39,659 nucleotides of DNA from positions 1 through 39,659 of the IMG/VR virus record IMGVR_UViG_3300042892_000894; one strand, given 5' to 3'. The stretch is from a virus. Position numbers and translations under genes: made by a program. This document shows positions 28,535 through 37,653 of the stretch, one piece after another. Within the stretch, counting starts at the first letter, position 1, and every line of letters starts with the position of its first letter. Under the pieces are notes generated by a model. The model saw only the letters and a list, made by a program, of their open reading frames with translations. It was not told the DNA's origin and did no database searches.

Positions 28535-30447
28535 TAGACCGTCCTAATGGTTACTAAGAGCGTTCCACCGTATCCGGTGAATCGCTTATCTGATGGTGTC
28601 TTGTTAACAAAGTCCAGCTCTTCGATAAGTCCAAGATAGGACTCACCAGTTCTAAAGTCTTCAACACGAATGGTGTCTCCTAGATTTTCTACATTCTCAA
28701 GTTGACTCATACGGTCATAGGCAGAACCTTCAAAGCCAACCTCAACTCCGAAGTGATCTGATTCGTGGTCAAAGCAAGACAATGGATACTGGATAAGTCG
28801 TTGACGTGGGATAGCAGGCAAGGCCTTAACTTGATAGCCAGTAAACAGTGGACCCTTTAACGTATCAGTAGTTGAACGAGTCAATGTAAACTGAAAGCCA
28901 AGATACTCTTGTGCTGCCTGTGGGTAACTTACGTTTACTTCAGGAACATTTGCACCTTGTGCAAAGGTACCGATGCGTACATAATTGTCAGAAGCATCAA
29001 TAGAATCAATGTTTAGGCCACCATTGGCAGTGTTAACACGAGCTTGGATTAACTTAAATATCTTTGTCTCTAGTGTGTTGTATCGGATGTAACCAGTACG
29101 TAGGTATCCACTTGCTACTAGGCTAGTTGTAGATTCAGCCCAGGTATTATTGCCATTAGTAAATGCTACTCTGTCTGAGTTGCCAAAGAAGGCAACCTGA
29201 TCTGCAGTAGTTGATGTACCAGCTGCAATCAAGTCCCAAGCCCAAGGGAAAAACAAAGAGTTACCAAGGGCGGTAGTGGATAAATCCACACGGACTAACC
29301 CTGCTTCTCCATCAACCTTGGATGTTAAGTAAGCAAAGTTGTCACGGAAAGCAATGTTGTTGCAAGGTGCATCCTTAAATAACAGTGGTCCATACTGAAC
29401 ATCACCACTATTGGGATCTGCAACGCCTACTCTAAATCCAAGATTTGTTGCAAGGATTGCGTAGAGTCCAAGGTATACATCAAAGTCATTGATGCGTTCA
29501 CCTTCTGGTAAATCAATAATAACTGTAGGCACACTTAGTGTTGGAAAACCTAAAGAGTTAGGCACAGCCGCATCTAAAGTAATCTTAAAGACAGAAGATG
29601 AAGTACCGTTTGGATCATAGCCTGATACATAGATGGCTTGTGGTCCTTCTGCGATAGATGACCAGACCCAGTTAGCGTTAGGGTGGGTGTACAAGGCGGT
29701 AGGTAGAGCTGCAGAAGCGGTAGCGTTAGCGTTTAATTCGTATAACACATTTCCAATAGCAAGAATCAAGCGCTGCTTAACATAGCGAATGGTAGCTCTA
29801 GTAACTGATGGAGTGTTATAGATCTCAGAGTCTGCTGGAGTCACGCCCACTGAACCCTTGTGAACCTTGGTGCCATTGATAAAGTAATAGTTAGAGCCAT
29901 CAGTTGTAAGGCTATAGATTGTTGAGGCTGTGCCTGCTTGTGTGATAGTTGTTGATGTACCACCAGTAGTAATCTTCTTGAGCGCAGTGCCATCTGTTAC
30001 ATAGATACAGTCATTAGTGCCGTCATTAACACCGATAATCTGAGCAGGTGCTGCTCCTGCATAGAATGAAGCAGTGTCGTTGAGTAGGGTTGCCTGTCCT
30101 CTAGTCCAAACATCTACACCCTTTGACTCTGTGTACTGGAATCGAAGTGACTCTTCCTGTACTGGTTCAAAGAACTTAATGCCAGCGCCAAGGTGGAAAG
30201 ATGACTGAGATCGTAGCCACCAACCGGTAAGCGTCTGCTCACCTGGTTCACGAGATTGGTCAATCTGTTGCTTACGATACTGTGCTGTGACACGACGATA
30301 AGGTGCATCATCAGAGTTCAGCAAGAAGAACGGTAGACCAGCAATGGCTACATCGTATGCCTCACCAGTAGACGAGAAGTTGGTGGCACCCACTGGGTTT
30401 GATAGGACGTAGGGTATTCCCTCTGTGATGTCGTCGCCGTAGGCCAC
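28534..30447 (-). CDS. Tail protein, beta-propeller-like (637 aa)
   Basis: The 637-residue product has repeated strand pairs such as DGSNYYFINGTKVHKG, EGPQAIYVSGYDPNG, LYAILATNLGFRVGVADP, NFAYLTSKVDGEAGLVRVDL and DQVAFFGNSDRVAFTNG, spaced as in a beta-propeller. The N-terminus (ITEGIPYVLSNPVGATN) and the close (GYGGTLLVTIRTV) are typical of actinophage tail proteins of unknown detail. It may form the tail nozzle or a tail spike base, as T7 gp12 does. It ends in a TAATG overlap with the lysis genes. Confidence 0.65.
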   Translation of the reverse strand: MAYGDDITEGIPYVLSNPVGATNFSSTGEAYDVAIAGLPFFLLNSDDAPYRRVTAQYRKQQIDQSREPGEQTLTGWWLRSQSSFHLGAGIKFFEPVQEESLRFQYTESKGVDVWTRGQATLLNDTASFYAGAAPAQIIGVNDGTNDCIYVTDGTALKKITTGGTSTTITQAGTASTIYSLTTDGSNYYFINGTKVHKGSVGVTPADSEIYNTPSVTRATIRYVKQRLILAIGNVLYELNANATASAALPTALYTHPNANWVWSSIAEGPQAIYVSGYDPNGTSSSVFKITLDAAVPNSLGFPTLSVPTVIIDLPEGERINDFDVYLGLYAILATNLGFRVGVADPNSGDVQYGPLLFKDAPCNNIAFRDNFAYLTSKVDGEAGLVRVDLSTTALGNSLFFPWAWDLIAAGTSTTADQVAFFGNSDRVAFTNGNNTWAESTTSLVASGYLRTGYIRYNTLETKIFKLIQARVNTANGGLNIDSIDASDNYVRIGTFAQGANVPEVNVSYPQAAQEYLGFQFTLTRSTTDTLKGPLFTGYQVKALPAIPRQRLIQYPLSCFDHESDHFGVEVGFEGSAYDRMSQLENVENLGDTIRVEDFRTGESYLGLIEELDFVNKTPSDKRFTGYGGTLLVTIRTV

Positions 30448-30474
30448 TGTGTCTCCTTATGGTATCTTTTGGGT

Positions 30475-31197
30475 ATGAAGCAGATCATTAAATTTGAAGC
30501 AAGAAATGAATATGGTTGGGATGTAGCTGAACGCCCTTACCCTGCCAGTCAATCAGTTCCTGATTGGTGGAAGGCTATGACTCCGTATAGCAAAAGTGAA
30601 GATAATCCTGATGGTAAAAAACTTATAGTAAGAAACTTTGAATCAAACGCTTCACCTAAGAAATGCGTTCCAATGTTGGACGCAATGCTTTCGGGTTACA
30701 TAATCCCACTATGGTCTGATGTTCAAGTTACCAATGATGGACAGAATGGAAAGTCTTTAACTTGGAGAGCACGTGAAGATATCTTCCAAGCCCACGGTTT
30801 TGATGCAGCCAATGTTGAAACACCTATTGGATACAGCAATCAAGTCTTTAAGTTTATGAACCGTTGGAGAATACATACACCCAAAGGCTACTCGTGTTTA
30901 ATCACTCAACCTTTTGGCTATCGCCAAACTGGGGTACAAGCAATACCAGCAATTGTTGATACCGATGTAAGCAGCTTAGAGATTCTTCCGCCTGTTTGGT
31001 TTGCAGAAGACTTTGAAGGAATACTAGAAGCCGGTACACCTATGGTGCAGGTCACTCCTTTTAAGCGATCAGACTGGAAAGCAGAGTACTCTTATCTTAA
31101 AGATGGCGAGTATGAACGCATTGAAGAGAAGAACTTTCGTCGCCACATAGTTAACCACTATGTCAGAAAGGTTTGGCAGAAGAAAGATTATTCTTGA
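30475..31197 (+). CDS. Plus-strand moron, uncharacterised phage protein (240 aa)
   Basis: The product has SQSVPDWWKAMTPYSK (near 25-40), KKCVPMLDAMLSGYIIPLWS (near 63-82) and later PPVWFAEDF. I know the CxPxLDAxxSGYxIPLW pattern from cyanophage and freshwater phage proteins of unknown function (possibly DUF6065). It lies on the opposite strand from its neighbours, starts 28 bases from the tail gene's start, and its 3' end overlaps the methyltransferase 3' end by 35 bases. This is typical of a moron. I use ATG 30475 (TTG 30469 is possible). No strong ribosome site is seen. Confidence 0.7.
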   Translation: MKQIIKFEARNEYGWDVAERPYPASQSVPDWWKAMTPYSKSEDNPDGKKLIVRNFESNASPKKCVPMLDAMLSGYIIPLWSDVQVTNDGQNGKSLTWRAREDIFQAHGFDAANVETPIGYSNQVFKFMNRWRIHTPKGYSCLITQPFGYRQTGVQAIPAIVDTDVSSLEILPPVWFAEDFEGILEAGTPMVQVTPFKRSDWKAEYSYLKDGEYERIEEKNFRRHIVNHYVRKVWQKKDYS

Positions 31198-31720
31198 TAA
31201 TCCATACTTGGTAATCGTTTTCAATTACTTCGTACTCTTCTTTAATTGACTCTAGGAATCTGTCAATCCCTGCCTTTGTTTCCTGACCATTCTCTGAATC
31301 AGTCAATAGATAGTCATCAAGTGCCATAATCCCATTAGGTTTTAATAAACCCCAGGCATACCTTGCATCTGCAAAAACACCTTCTTCAGAGTGGTCACCA
31401 TCAATATAAATAAAATCAAACTTTAGATCTTGATTCTCTTGAAGCCATTTTGCACTGTCTGATTTTACTTTGATAATCCGAGGAAAATAAAATTCTATAA
31501 TGGAGTCAAAGAAGTTTTCTGATTCTGGATTTATCCAGTGGTCAACGCAGGTAATTGTAGAGCTAGGATGGGTCAAGATTGTATTAAGCATCCCACTTGC
31601 ACTACTGCCTGAGTGACTACCAATTTCAAGAAACTTAAGATCTGGCTTGCCTATGTAGTTACTAAGGTTCTTAGTAAAGATCTTATTGATACCGTTTATA
31701 TAAAAGTAACCTTGTTTCAC
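31163..31720 (-). CDS. Class I SAM methyltransferase (about 185 aa)
   Basis: Motif I is KFLEIGSHSGSSASGML. It is followed by CVDHW, DFIYIDGDHSEEGVFAD, and LLKPNGIMALDDY, which fits the Methyltransf_24 family. Members methylate sugars or small molecules. GTG 31720 overlaps the previous stop as GTGA; TTG 31732 is the alternative. The gene lies in the fibre region, so it may modify fibre sugars or host surface sugars. It overlaps the moron gene tail to tail. Confidence 0.85.
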   Translation of the reverse strand: MKQGYFYINGINKIFTKNLSNYIGKPDLKFLEIGSHSGSSASGMLNTILTHPSSTITCVDHWINPESENFFDSIIEFYFPRIIKVKSDSAKWLQENQDLKFDFIYIDGDHSEEGVFADARYAWGLLKPNGIMALDDYLLTDSENGQETKAGIDRFLESIKEEYEVIENDYQVWIIKNNLSSAKPF

Positions 31721-32139
31721 CCTAGATCCCAAGACTGATTTGTCTCATTCCAAACATATACATCTTCTTGTACATATGTCCAGAACTCTTCTTGGTCAGG
31801 TGTGTAAGGGTTTTCGGTTACTGGATATGGAACTGGTGAGTCCCATTTTCCAGTTGTTGTATCTAGTATCCAAGAAGGATAAGGTTGCTGATGAATAAAG
31901 CCATCTAGGTTTTCATCATAGACCATACCAATTCCAGCAAAACTTATTCTGTAAGGAGTACCGCCAGCGTGATGAACGCCACCATTGGTGTTATAGGAAG
32001 TGCGCTTACACTTTAGCCCACTTACTTCTGCGTAATGGGCTTCCCAATCTGTGATTCCATCAACAACTTCATCTTCGTTTCTACCTGTTATTACTTGGAG
32101 AACAACATTGTTTTCATCCATTAAAGCATAATGCGCCAT
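31717..32139 (-). CDS. Virion-associated hypothetical protein (140 aa)
   Basis: The sequence YDENLDGFIHQQPYPSWILD and KWDSPVPYPVTENP matches a protein common in cyanophages and other aquatic phages near tail fibre genes, of unknown function. The N-terminus (MAHYALMDENNVVLQVITGR) is also typical. ATG 32139 overlaps the stop of the FN3 fibre gene as TAATG, so it is made together with it. It may be a fibre chaperone or a capping piece. Confidence 0.75.
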   Translation of the reverse strand: MAHYALMDENNVVLQVITGRNEDEVVDGITDWEAHYAEVSGLKCKRTSYNTNGGVHHAGGTPYRISFAGIGMVYDENLDGFIHQQPYPSWILDTTTGKWDSPVPYPVTENPYTPDQEEFWTYVQEDVYVWNETNQSWDLG

Positions 32140-33569
32140 TAGATTGTCACCGTTCCTGTTCCACCTGTAAATTGGTAAACGCGATATCCACTTCGTGTTG
32201 GTTGTGTATATGACAGTCCACCACTAATTGAAGTTAATGCAGCGAAACTATCAGGATAAGCAATAATAACTATGCCTGAACCACCATTAGAAACATAAGT
32301 TCCAGAGAATCCACCGTTACCACCACCGCCACCGCCGGTGTTTGCAGTTCCACTCTTTATTGCTAATGTATTTCCTGGTGCTGTATTGCTACCTGCTGGT
32401 CCACCGCCAGAACTACCAGTTCCAGGAACCAAAGTTCCACCATAGTTGATGAAGGCACCACCGCCACCACCGCCTGCTCTACCAACTGATGTTCCGTTAA
32501 TTGATGATGCAGCTCCTGCACCACCGTTACCACCTGTTGCGACAGGACCAGGTGAAGTTGTAGTACCAGTTCCACCAGCACCACCTGCTCCACCACCACC
32601 GCCTGCACCACCGCTACCTGGGTTTGAGTTACCAGTGCCACCAGCATTTCCTTGACCAGAAGTTCCTGAGCCAGCAGGAGCGCTGTAGTTACCAGCACCT
32701 GAACCGCCACTAGCTGCGGTTACAACTGAACCTGGGTTAACTACTTGTAGTCTTCCGCCACCTATTGCAGTGACGCTTGAGAATACTGAATTTGAACCAT
32801 TAGATGTTCCATCAGATCCTGCACCGACAGTTACTGTGTAAGAACTTCCTCCAGTAACAGCAATTGAAGATGCAAGATAACCACCAGCACCGCCACCACC
32901 AGTAGATTGTCCAGTAGAGTTAACTCCACCGCCACCTGCAATAACCAAGTAATCAACACTTGAAGGTTTTGCAGGAGCAGGAGTTACTGAGTTAGATGCA
33001 GCAGATGCTGTTGAAACTCCATTAGCATTAGTTGCTGTAACTGTAAATGTGTAGGCAGTTCCAGTAGTTAATCCTGAAACTGTAATTGGACTTGTTCCTG
33101 TTCCTGTCTGGCCACCAGGAGATGAAGTAGCTGTGTATGCAGATACTGCTGCACCACCTGTAGCACCAGCAGTGTAGGTAACTGTTGCTGTTGTTGATGT
33201 GGTTGTTGCTGCTGTACCAATAGTAGGAGCTTGCGGAACAGTAGTTGCAGTAATGCTATTAGAAGCTGCAGATGCAGCGCTATTACCACGAGAGTTAGTA
33301 GCAACAACAGTAAATGTATATGAAGTGCTTGATTGCAAACCAGTAACAGACAATGGAGAAGAAGCACCTGTTGTTGCAAACCCACCAGGGCTAGAGGTTA
33401 CTGTGTAAGAAGTAATAGGTAAACCACCGTCAAAGGCAGGAGCAGTAAAGGTTACATCTGCTCGCCCATTGTTATAGGCACGACCTGACGGCACATTGGT
33501 AGCTGTTCCAATACTTGGTGCTCCTGGCACCTCACGTGAAGATGATGCAACTGTTCCAAGGATTCTCAT
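32139..33569 (-). CDS. Tail fibre/adhesin: two FN3 domains plus glycine-rich domain (476 aa)
   Basis: Residues about 15-110 and 111-197 are two fibronectin type III domains (ITSYTVTSSPGG, SSTSYTFTVVATNSRGN; then TGTAYTFTVTATNANG). From about 205 to 430 there are many Gly runs (GGGGAGGYLASS, GGAGGGGGAGGAGG, GGGGGGNGGFSG), as in glycine-rich adhesins that may form polyglycine-helix bundles. The end (GYRVYQFTGGTGTVTI) is typical for this kind of aquatic phage protein. It likely binds the host surface. ATG overlaps the previous stop as TAATG. Antisense Pro-rich frames in the Gly region are shadows. Confidence 0.8.
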   Translation of the reverse strand: MRILGTVASSSREVPGAPSIGTATNVPSGRAYNNGRADVTFTAPAFDGGLPITSYTVTSSPGGFATTGASSPLSVTGLQSSTSYTFTVVATNSRGNSAASAASNSITATTVPQAPTIGTAATTTSTTATVTYTAGATGGAAVSAYTATSSPGGQTGTGTSPITVSGLTTGTAYTFTVTATNANGVSTASAASNSVTPAPAKPSSVDYLVIAGGGGVNSTGQSTGGGGAGGYLASSIAVTGGSSYTVTVGAGSDGTSNGSNSVFSSVTAIGGGRLQVVNPGSVVTAASGGSGAGNYSAPAGSGTSGQGNAGGTGNSNPGSGGAGGGGGAGGAGGTGTTTSPGPVATGGNGGAGAASSINGTSVGRAGGGGGGAFINYGGTLVPGTGSSGGGPAGSNTAPGNTLAIKSGTANTGGGGGGNGGFSGTYVSNGGSGIVIIAYPDSFAALTSISGGLSYTQPTRSGYRVYQFTGGTGTVTI

Positions 33570-34213
33570 TAGGCGCTAGTATCTCCAATCAAGATCCAAG
33601 AATTTGTACCAGTTTTAATAAGAGTTCCCATAGACCATTGAGTTCTAAGACTTAAGAATCCATCAGCAGCATTGACTGTAACGCCAACTGCTCCAGCAAC
33701 TGTTACTTTGCCAACACCGGATTGAGCAATAGTAATCTGAGTCCCAGTAGCAAAAGGAATGGTTGCGTTAGTTGGTACGGTTAAAGTAATTGCTGATGCG
33801 TTAGTAAGATTTACTAGATCTCCAGCATCGCTGGCAACCAAAGTGTATGTAGTTCCAGTTTGATTATTAAGTGGGATAGTTTCATTGAGTCCTGCTTCAA
33901 AAGCGTTAAGAGCTTCAGATACAAAAACGTGCTTTACTGTTGCACCACCTGAGTGTGAGATTCCGCTAGTTCCTGATTGAGCACGAACGATAGTAAAAGT
34001 ATCAGAAGAGTTAGCAGTGATAAAAACAATTTCTTCATTGATAGTATCTGGGTCAATAGCAATTGAGAAGGTGTCAATGTTGCCAGATGCAAGAGTTACA
34101 CCGCCGAGAAGGGCGGCACCGGCACCAGTAGCCACAGTCATAGATGTAGCAGTACTTGAGATACCAGAGGCCAGCGTTGTTTCTACGCTGATACTTGAGT
34201 ATTTACGTGTCAT
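33569..34213 (-). CDS. Tail/fibre protein with shared C-terminal module (214 aa)
   Basis: Residues 1-85 carry a strand-rich module (TTLASGISSTATSMTVATGA ... INEEIVFITANSSDTFTIVR ... SGTSGISHSGGATVKHV) common in phage tail proteins. Residues about 115-214 (GTTYTLVASDAGDLVNLTNA to SWILIGDTSA) closely resemble the end of the collagen-like protein at 36.2 kb, about half identical by eye. This module probably makes the trimer tip or binds a receptor. Confidence 0.7.
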   Translation of the reverse strand: MTRKYSSISVETTLASGISSTATSMTVATGAGAALLGGVTLASGNIDTFSIAIDPDTINEEIVFITANSSDTFTIVRAQSGTSGISHSGGATVKHVFVSEALNAFEAGLNETIPLNNQTGTTYTLVASDAGDLVNLTNASAITLTVPTNATIPFATGTQITIAQSGVGKVTVAGAVGVTVNAADGFLSLRTQWSMGTLIKTGTNSWILIGDTSA

Positions 34214-34222
34214 TGGTTTTCC

Positions 34223-35125
34223 TTAACGGGTGTAGTGGATACGGATTGGATATTTGTCAGCTAACTTTAATGCTTCTTCGTTGAGTCGCTGTTGGAATAA
34301 AGCAAAGATATAACGAGATGCGGCAACTCCAGCAGATGATGGAATCTTGGAATCGTTTAGATCCGCTTCAGCACTAGAGAGATTGATTCGTCCTGCGTCA
34401 AGATAAGACAGTAACTTGTATGCGGCTCCCAGTACGACAACATCCTTGCAAGAATCTGGTAAGCCAGATACGTCAGCAAAATCATCTGTGTTGGCGTCAA
34501 GAGTGTTAGGGGTTGCTGTATACCAAACTTGAATTGTACGACCAGGCTGTACGTTCTCATAGATGTTAATTGTATTCTGTGTGTTAAAGGTGGCAGCGTT
34601 TGCCATACCATCTAAGCGCCAACGGTTTACCGGTAGCCATTCTTGGCTAGAACCTGTCGTCTGCCAAGAGATAAACAAGACATCTTCGCAATCATCAGGT
34701 AATGGGTATGTAGTCTGAGATGCGTTAAAAGTAAATGTGTAAGAAGCAGCAATCCATAGTTTAGGATAGAAGCTGTTGATCGTATCGTTGATAGCCTTCT
34801 TGATGTTGTTGCGTGGGAAAGTTGGAGATAGGGTTACTTGAGCATACTGTGCGTGAGGTGATGCTGTGGTTCCTTGAAAGCCACGACCAAATCCTGGTAC
34901 TACGTTAAGGTTATTGTTGGCCTTATCAAAGGAATCAATCCAGATGAGTTCGTCATCAATTTCAATAAGACCTTTGGCTAGGTTAGAAGATGAGCCAACA
35001 GTGATCTCAGTGCTAGTAGTAGTTAGACCAGCAGCATTAGCAACATATGTAATACGGTCCTGACGTAGTGAGTAACCTTGTAGGTTAGCCTTTACTTCAT
35101 CAACCAGTTCGTCCAGTGTTGGCAT
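34223..35125 (-). CDS. Head-tail connector/adaptor-like protein (300 aa)
   Basis: The product starts MPTLDELVDEVKANLQGYSL and has a strand-rich module (TTSTEITVGSSSNLAKGLIE ... GFGRGFQGTTASPHA), then NNIKKAINDTINSFYPKLWI and a helical C-terminus (RYIFALFQQRLNEEALKLAD). The helices around the middle and end fit tail tubular protein A or head-tail adaptors of short-tailed phages. Part of the module is also in the 214-aa protein. The start at 35125 abuts the glycosyltransferase stop. Confidence 0.6.
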   Translation of the reverse strand: MPTLDELVDEVKANLQGYSLRQDRITYVANAAGLTTTSTEITVGSSSNLAKGLIEIDDELIWIDSFDKANNNLNVVPGFGRGFQGTTASPHAQYAQVTLSPTFPRNNIKKAINDTINSFYPKLWIAASYTFTFNASQTTYPLPDDCEDVLFISWQTTGSSQEWLPVNRWRLDGMANAATFNTQNTINIYENVQPGRTIQVWYTATPNTLDANTDDFADVSGLPDSCKDVVVLGAAYKLLSYLDAGRINLSSAEADLNDSKIPSSAGVAASRYIFALFQQRLNEEALKLADKYPIRIHYTR

Positions 35126-36186
35126 TATTTCCTCTCATACCAGCCATCTCCCCATAGAGTTAGCAGTCGTGCAAAGTATTGCTCGTATTGTGGTGCGATA
35201 GCATCTAATGAATATAAAGATACTGCTCGCTTGTGTATTGCTACTGGGTCTAAGTCCTTAACCCACTCTGTAGCTACTGCAAACTCCATTGCATTTCTGC
35301 AACGGTATCCAGTAACACCTTGTGGATTAGTTTCTGTAAACGCACCCCAGTCTGTAGTAATCGTTGGAGTACCACAGGTTTGTGCTTCGATAACAACGTT
35401 ACCGAAAGGTTCTATGTAGAGCGTTGGAGCAAATAGGGCGATAGCACCACCCATTAACTTTGCTCGTTCTTCTGCTCCTACTGGTCCTACCCACTCGCCG
35501 TATTCAATCTTAGGATCTTTACCAGGACCTGCCATAATCAGCTTGAGTCCTAGTTCCTTGCATACGTGCTGGGCTACAACTAAACCTTTGCGATCTACCA
35601 TACGTCCAACGTATAGGTAGTAATCTTCTTTCTTCTCCTGTAACGGGAACATCTCAGGTTCTAAATATCCTGGAATTACCGCATCATAGAAGTTGCCATC
35701 TACTGTTGTTGGGTTCTTAAACATTGCATAGATACTGTGCATCCAAGCGTATGACTCAAAGACTTTATACTTACTAAAGATTCCACCATAGCCAACACCA
35801 AACTCCACAGTGATGTGGTTTGGGTAAGCATCTGCAATGGGCTTTTGTGAAGCACCACCGATAACACAGATAAAGTCTTTCTGCTCTAGGCGCTTGCCTA
35901 GTTCCTTGATGGCATTACCATTAAAGATCTGCCAGTGTGGAAGGTTAGAATCAAAAGCAGCTTCGGTAAAGTGTTTACCATCTAGTGCTTCTTCACGCTG
36001 CTCATTTGTGATGCAAGTAATTAACTCATCACACGGTGCTTCGTTTTCTTCACCAGCATAGAGATAGACCGTGTGGCCTAACCCTTTCATCATCATACAG
36101 AATCGGCGTACCTTTTCTGTATAGGCGCAGTTGACATAATCTTTGGTTGTCTGCGTGTGAGGCAAACTCATAACGTGGAATCTCAT
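35125..36186 (-). CDS. Glycosyltransferase family 4 (353 aa)
   Basis: The C-terminal Rossmann half has YVGRMVDRKGLVVAQHVCKE, LKLIMAGPG, LFAPTLYIEPFGNVVIEAQT (the E-x7-E motif, near residue 262), then CGTPTITTDWGAFTE, all of GT-B family 4. Sugar donor and acceptor cannot be told. It lies 9 bases after the collagen-like fibre gene on the same strand. The N-terminus (MRFHVMSLPHTQTTKDYVNC) is a normal GT-B start. It probably decorates the fibre or a host surface glycan. Confidence 0.88.
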   Translation of the reverse strand: MRFHVMSLPHTQTTKDYVNCAYTEKVRRFCMMMKGLGHTVYLYAGEENEAPCDELITCITNEQREEALDGKHFTEAAFDSNLPHWQIFNGNAIKELGKRLEQKDFICVIGGASQKPIADAYPNHITVEFGVGYGGIFSKYKVFESYAWMHSIYAMFKNPTTVDGNFYDAVIPGYLEPEMFPLQEKKEDYYLYVGRMVDRKGLVVAQHVCKELGLKLIMAGPGKDPKIEYGEWVGPVGAEERAKLMGGAIALFAPTLYIEPFGNVVIEAQTCGTPTITTDWGAFTETNPQGVTGYRCRNAMEFAVATEWVKDLDPVAIHKRAVSLYSLDAIAPQYEQYFARLLTLWGDGWYERK

Positions 36187-36195
36187 ACGAGAATC

Positions 36196-37653
36196 TTACG
36201 CTGAAAGGTCACCAACTAGCACCCAAGTATCGGTTGCTCGCTTGATGAGTGTCGCAGAAGACCACTGAGCACGAAGTTTTAATCCTGGCGTAGCGTTAAT
36301 AGTTACGCCACCTGTAGCTACAACTGTCATTTGACCTGCTCCTGTTTGAAGAAGGCTAATCTGTGTACCTACCGCAAAAGCAACTGATGAGTTTAATGGG
36401 ACTGTTAGGTTGTTTGCAGAAGCGTTGCTGATTTCAACCAACTTGCTTGCATCTGAAAGAACCAAAGTATATGAAACAGTCTGAGCGTTAATGACTAGTC
36501 CTGGGTCACCAGATGGACCAGTCGAGCCAGTTACACCCGTTGGCCCTGTAGGTCCTGTTGGACCTGTTGCCCCTGCTGGACCTGTAGCACCTACCGCACC
36601 AGCGGTTCCTGTTGCACCAGCAGGTCCTGTTGGACCTGTAACACCGTCAATGCCATTAGTCCCTGTAGGTCCTGTTGGACCTGTAACACCGATTGGACCC
36701 GTAGCTCCTACTGGGCCTGTTGCTCCTGCGGGTCCTGTAGACCCTGTAGGCCCCGTTGCACCGATGGGACCTGTAGGTCCAACAACACCAGCGCTAACAA
36801 TGGCTAAGAATATATTTTCATTGTTAGCAAATCCTGTAGTTCCAGTACCGCCAGAAGTAATGAGGGTTACTGGTACCTCAACATAACTGTTAGTAATAAC
36901 AGTAATCGCAGCAGAGACTTCCCACTTTTGATAGTTAGCAGAGTTGTTTCTATCTTGAATTATAAGAATATCGCCAACAGAAAGAATGTTTAGGAATAGA
37001 TCAATGTCAATGTTGTCAGCGTCAATGTGGTTAATGTTAATTTGTGTAGCAGAAATCTGAGTTGCATTGTTCCATATCAAATGCTGACTGCCAGGATCAC
37101 CACTTGTAATAGTAGTCTTAGCCTTATAGTCATAGAAGCTAGATGACTGACCGTTCGCTCCAGTAGGCCCTGTAGGGCCTGTAGCGCCCGTAGGGCCTGG
37201 AACAGTGCTGTCTGCACCTGTTGGACCAGTAGGCCCTGTAGGGCCTGTAGGCCCTGTTACTCCTATTGGACCAGTAGCTCCTACTGGACCCGTGGCACCA
37301 ATTGGTCCAGTCGGTCCGATGCTTCCTGTAACTCCTGCAGGTCCTGTTGGACCTGTATCTCCCGTAATGCCCGTAACGCCTGTGGGTCCTGTAGTTCCCG
37401 TGGCTCCGATAGGACCCGTGGCACCAGTCGGGCCAGTCGGTCCAGTAATTCCCACATCACCTGTTACTCCCGTCGGACCAGTAGCTCCGGTGACACCTTG
37501 TACACCTGTCGCACCTGTTGGTCCAGTTGCTCCCACAGGACCAGTTGGCCCTGTTGGTCCAGTGTTACCTGGAGCACCTTGTGGGCCTTGATCCTGCGAA
37601 AATTCTACTGCTACTTGTGGCGTAATTGATTCAATAACAATTATTGTGCTCAC
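36196..37653 (-). CDS. Collagen-like tail fibre (485 aa)
   Basis: Gly-x-y repeats, most with Pro-Thr or Ala-Thr ([16 protein letters not shown]), form two rods: about residues 20-170 and 295-390. A non-repeat domain lies between them (about 171-292: [15 protein letters not shown] ... [18 protein letters not shown]), and a C-terminal module follows ([20 protein letters not shown] to WVLVGDLSA). The repeats make triple helices, so this is a trimeric fibre. Thr is very frequent in the third position. The start is GTG 37653 in a GTGA overlap. Long Pro/Val antisense frames here are shadows. Confidence 0.9.
   Translation of the reverse strand: MSTIIVIESITPQVAVEFSQDQGPQGAPGNTGPTGPTGPVGATGPTGATGVQGVTGATGPTGVTGDVGITGPTGPTGATGPIGATGTTGPTGVTGITGDTGPTGPAGVTGSIGPTGPIGATGPVGATGPIGVTGPTGPTGPTGPTGADSTVPGPTGATGPTGPTGANGQSSSFYDYKAKTTITSGDPGSQHLIWNNATQISATQININHIDADNIDIDLFLNILSVGDILIIQDRNNSANYQKWEVSAAITVITNSYVEVPVTLITSGGTGTTGFANNENIFLAIVSAGVVGPTGPIGATGPTGSTGPAGATGPVGATGPIGVTGPTGPTGTNGIDGVTGPTGPAGATGTAGAVGATGPAGATGPTGPTGPTGVTGSTGPSGDPGLVINAQTVSYTLVLSDASKLVEISNASANNLTVPLNSSVAFAVGTQISLLQTGAGQMTVVATGGVTINATPGLKLRAQWSSATLIKRATDTWVLVGDLSA

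Noticed and set aside
32446-32655. Pro-rich plus-strand frame
   Set aside because: Antisense of the glycine-rich fibre domain.
37205-37591. Long plus-strand frame of GPVGPV repeats (also 36491-36886)
   Set aside because: It is the antisense reading of the collagen repeats of the minus-strand fibre gene; no ribosome site and the sense frame has domains.
36491-37591. Regular short repeats that could suggest a CRISPR array
   Set aside because: The period is 9 bases and multiples (Gly-x-y codons); there are no conserved repeats with unique spacers.
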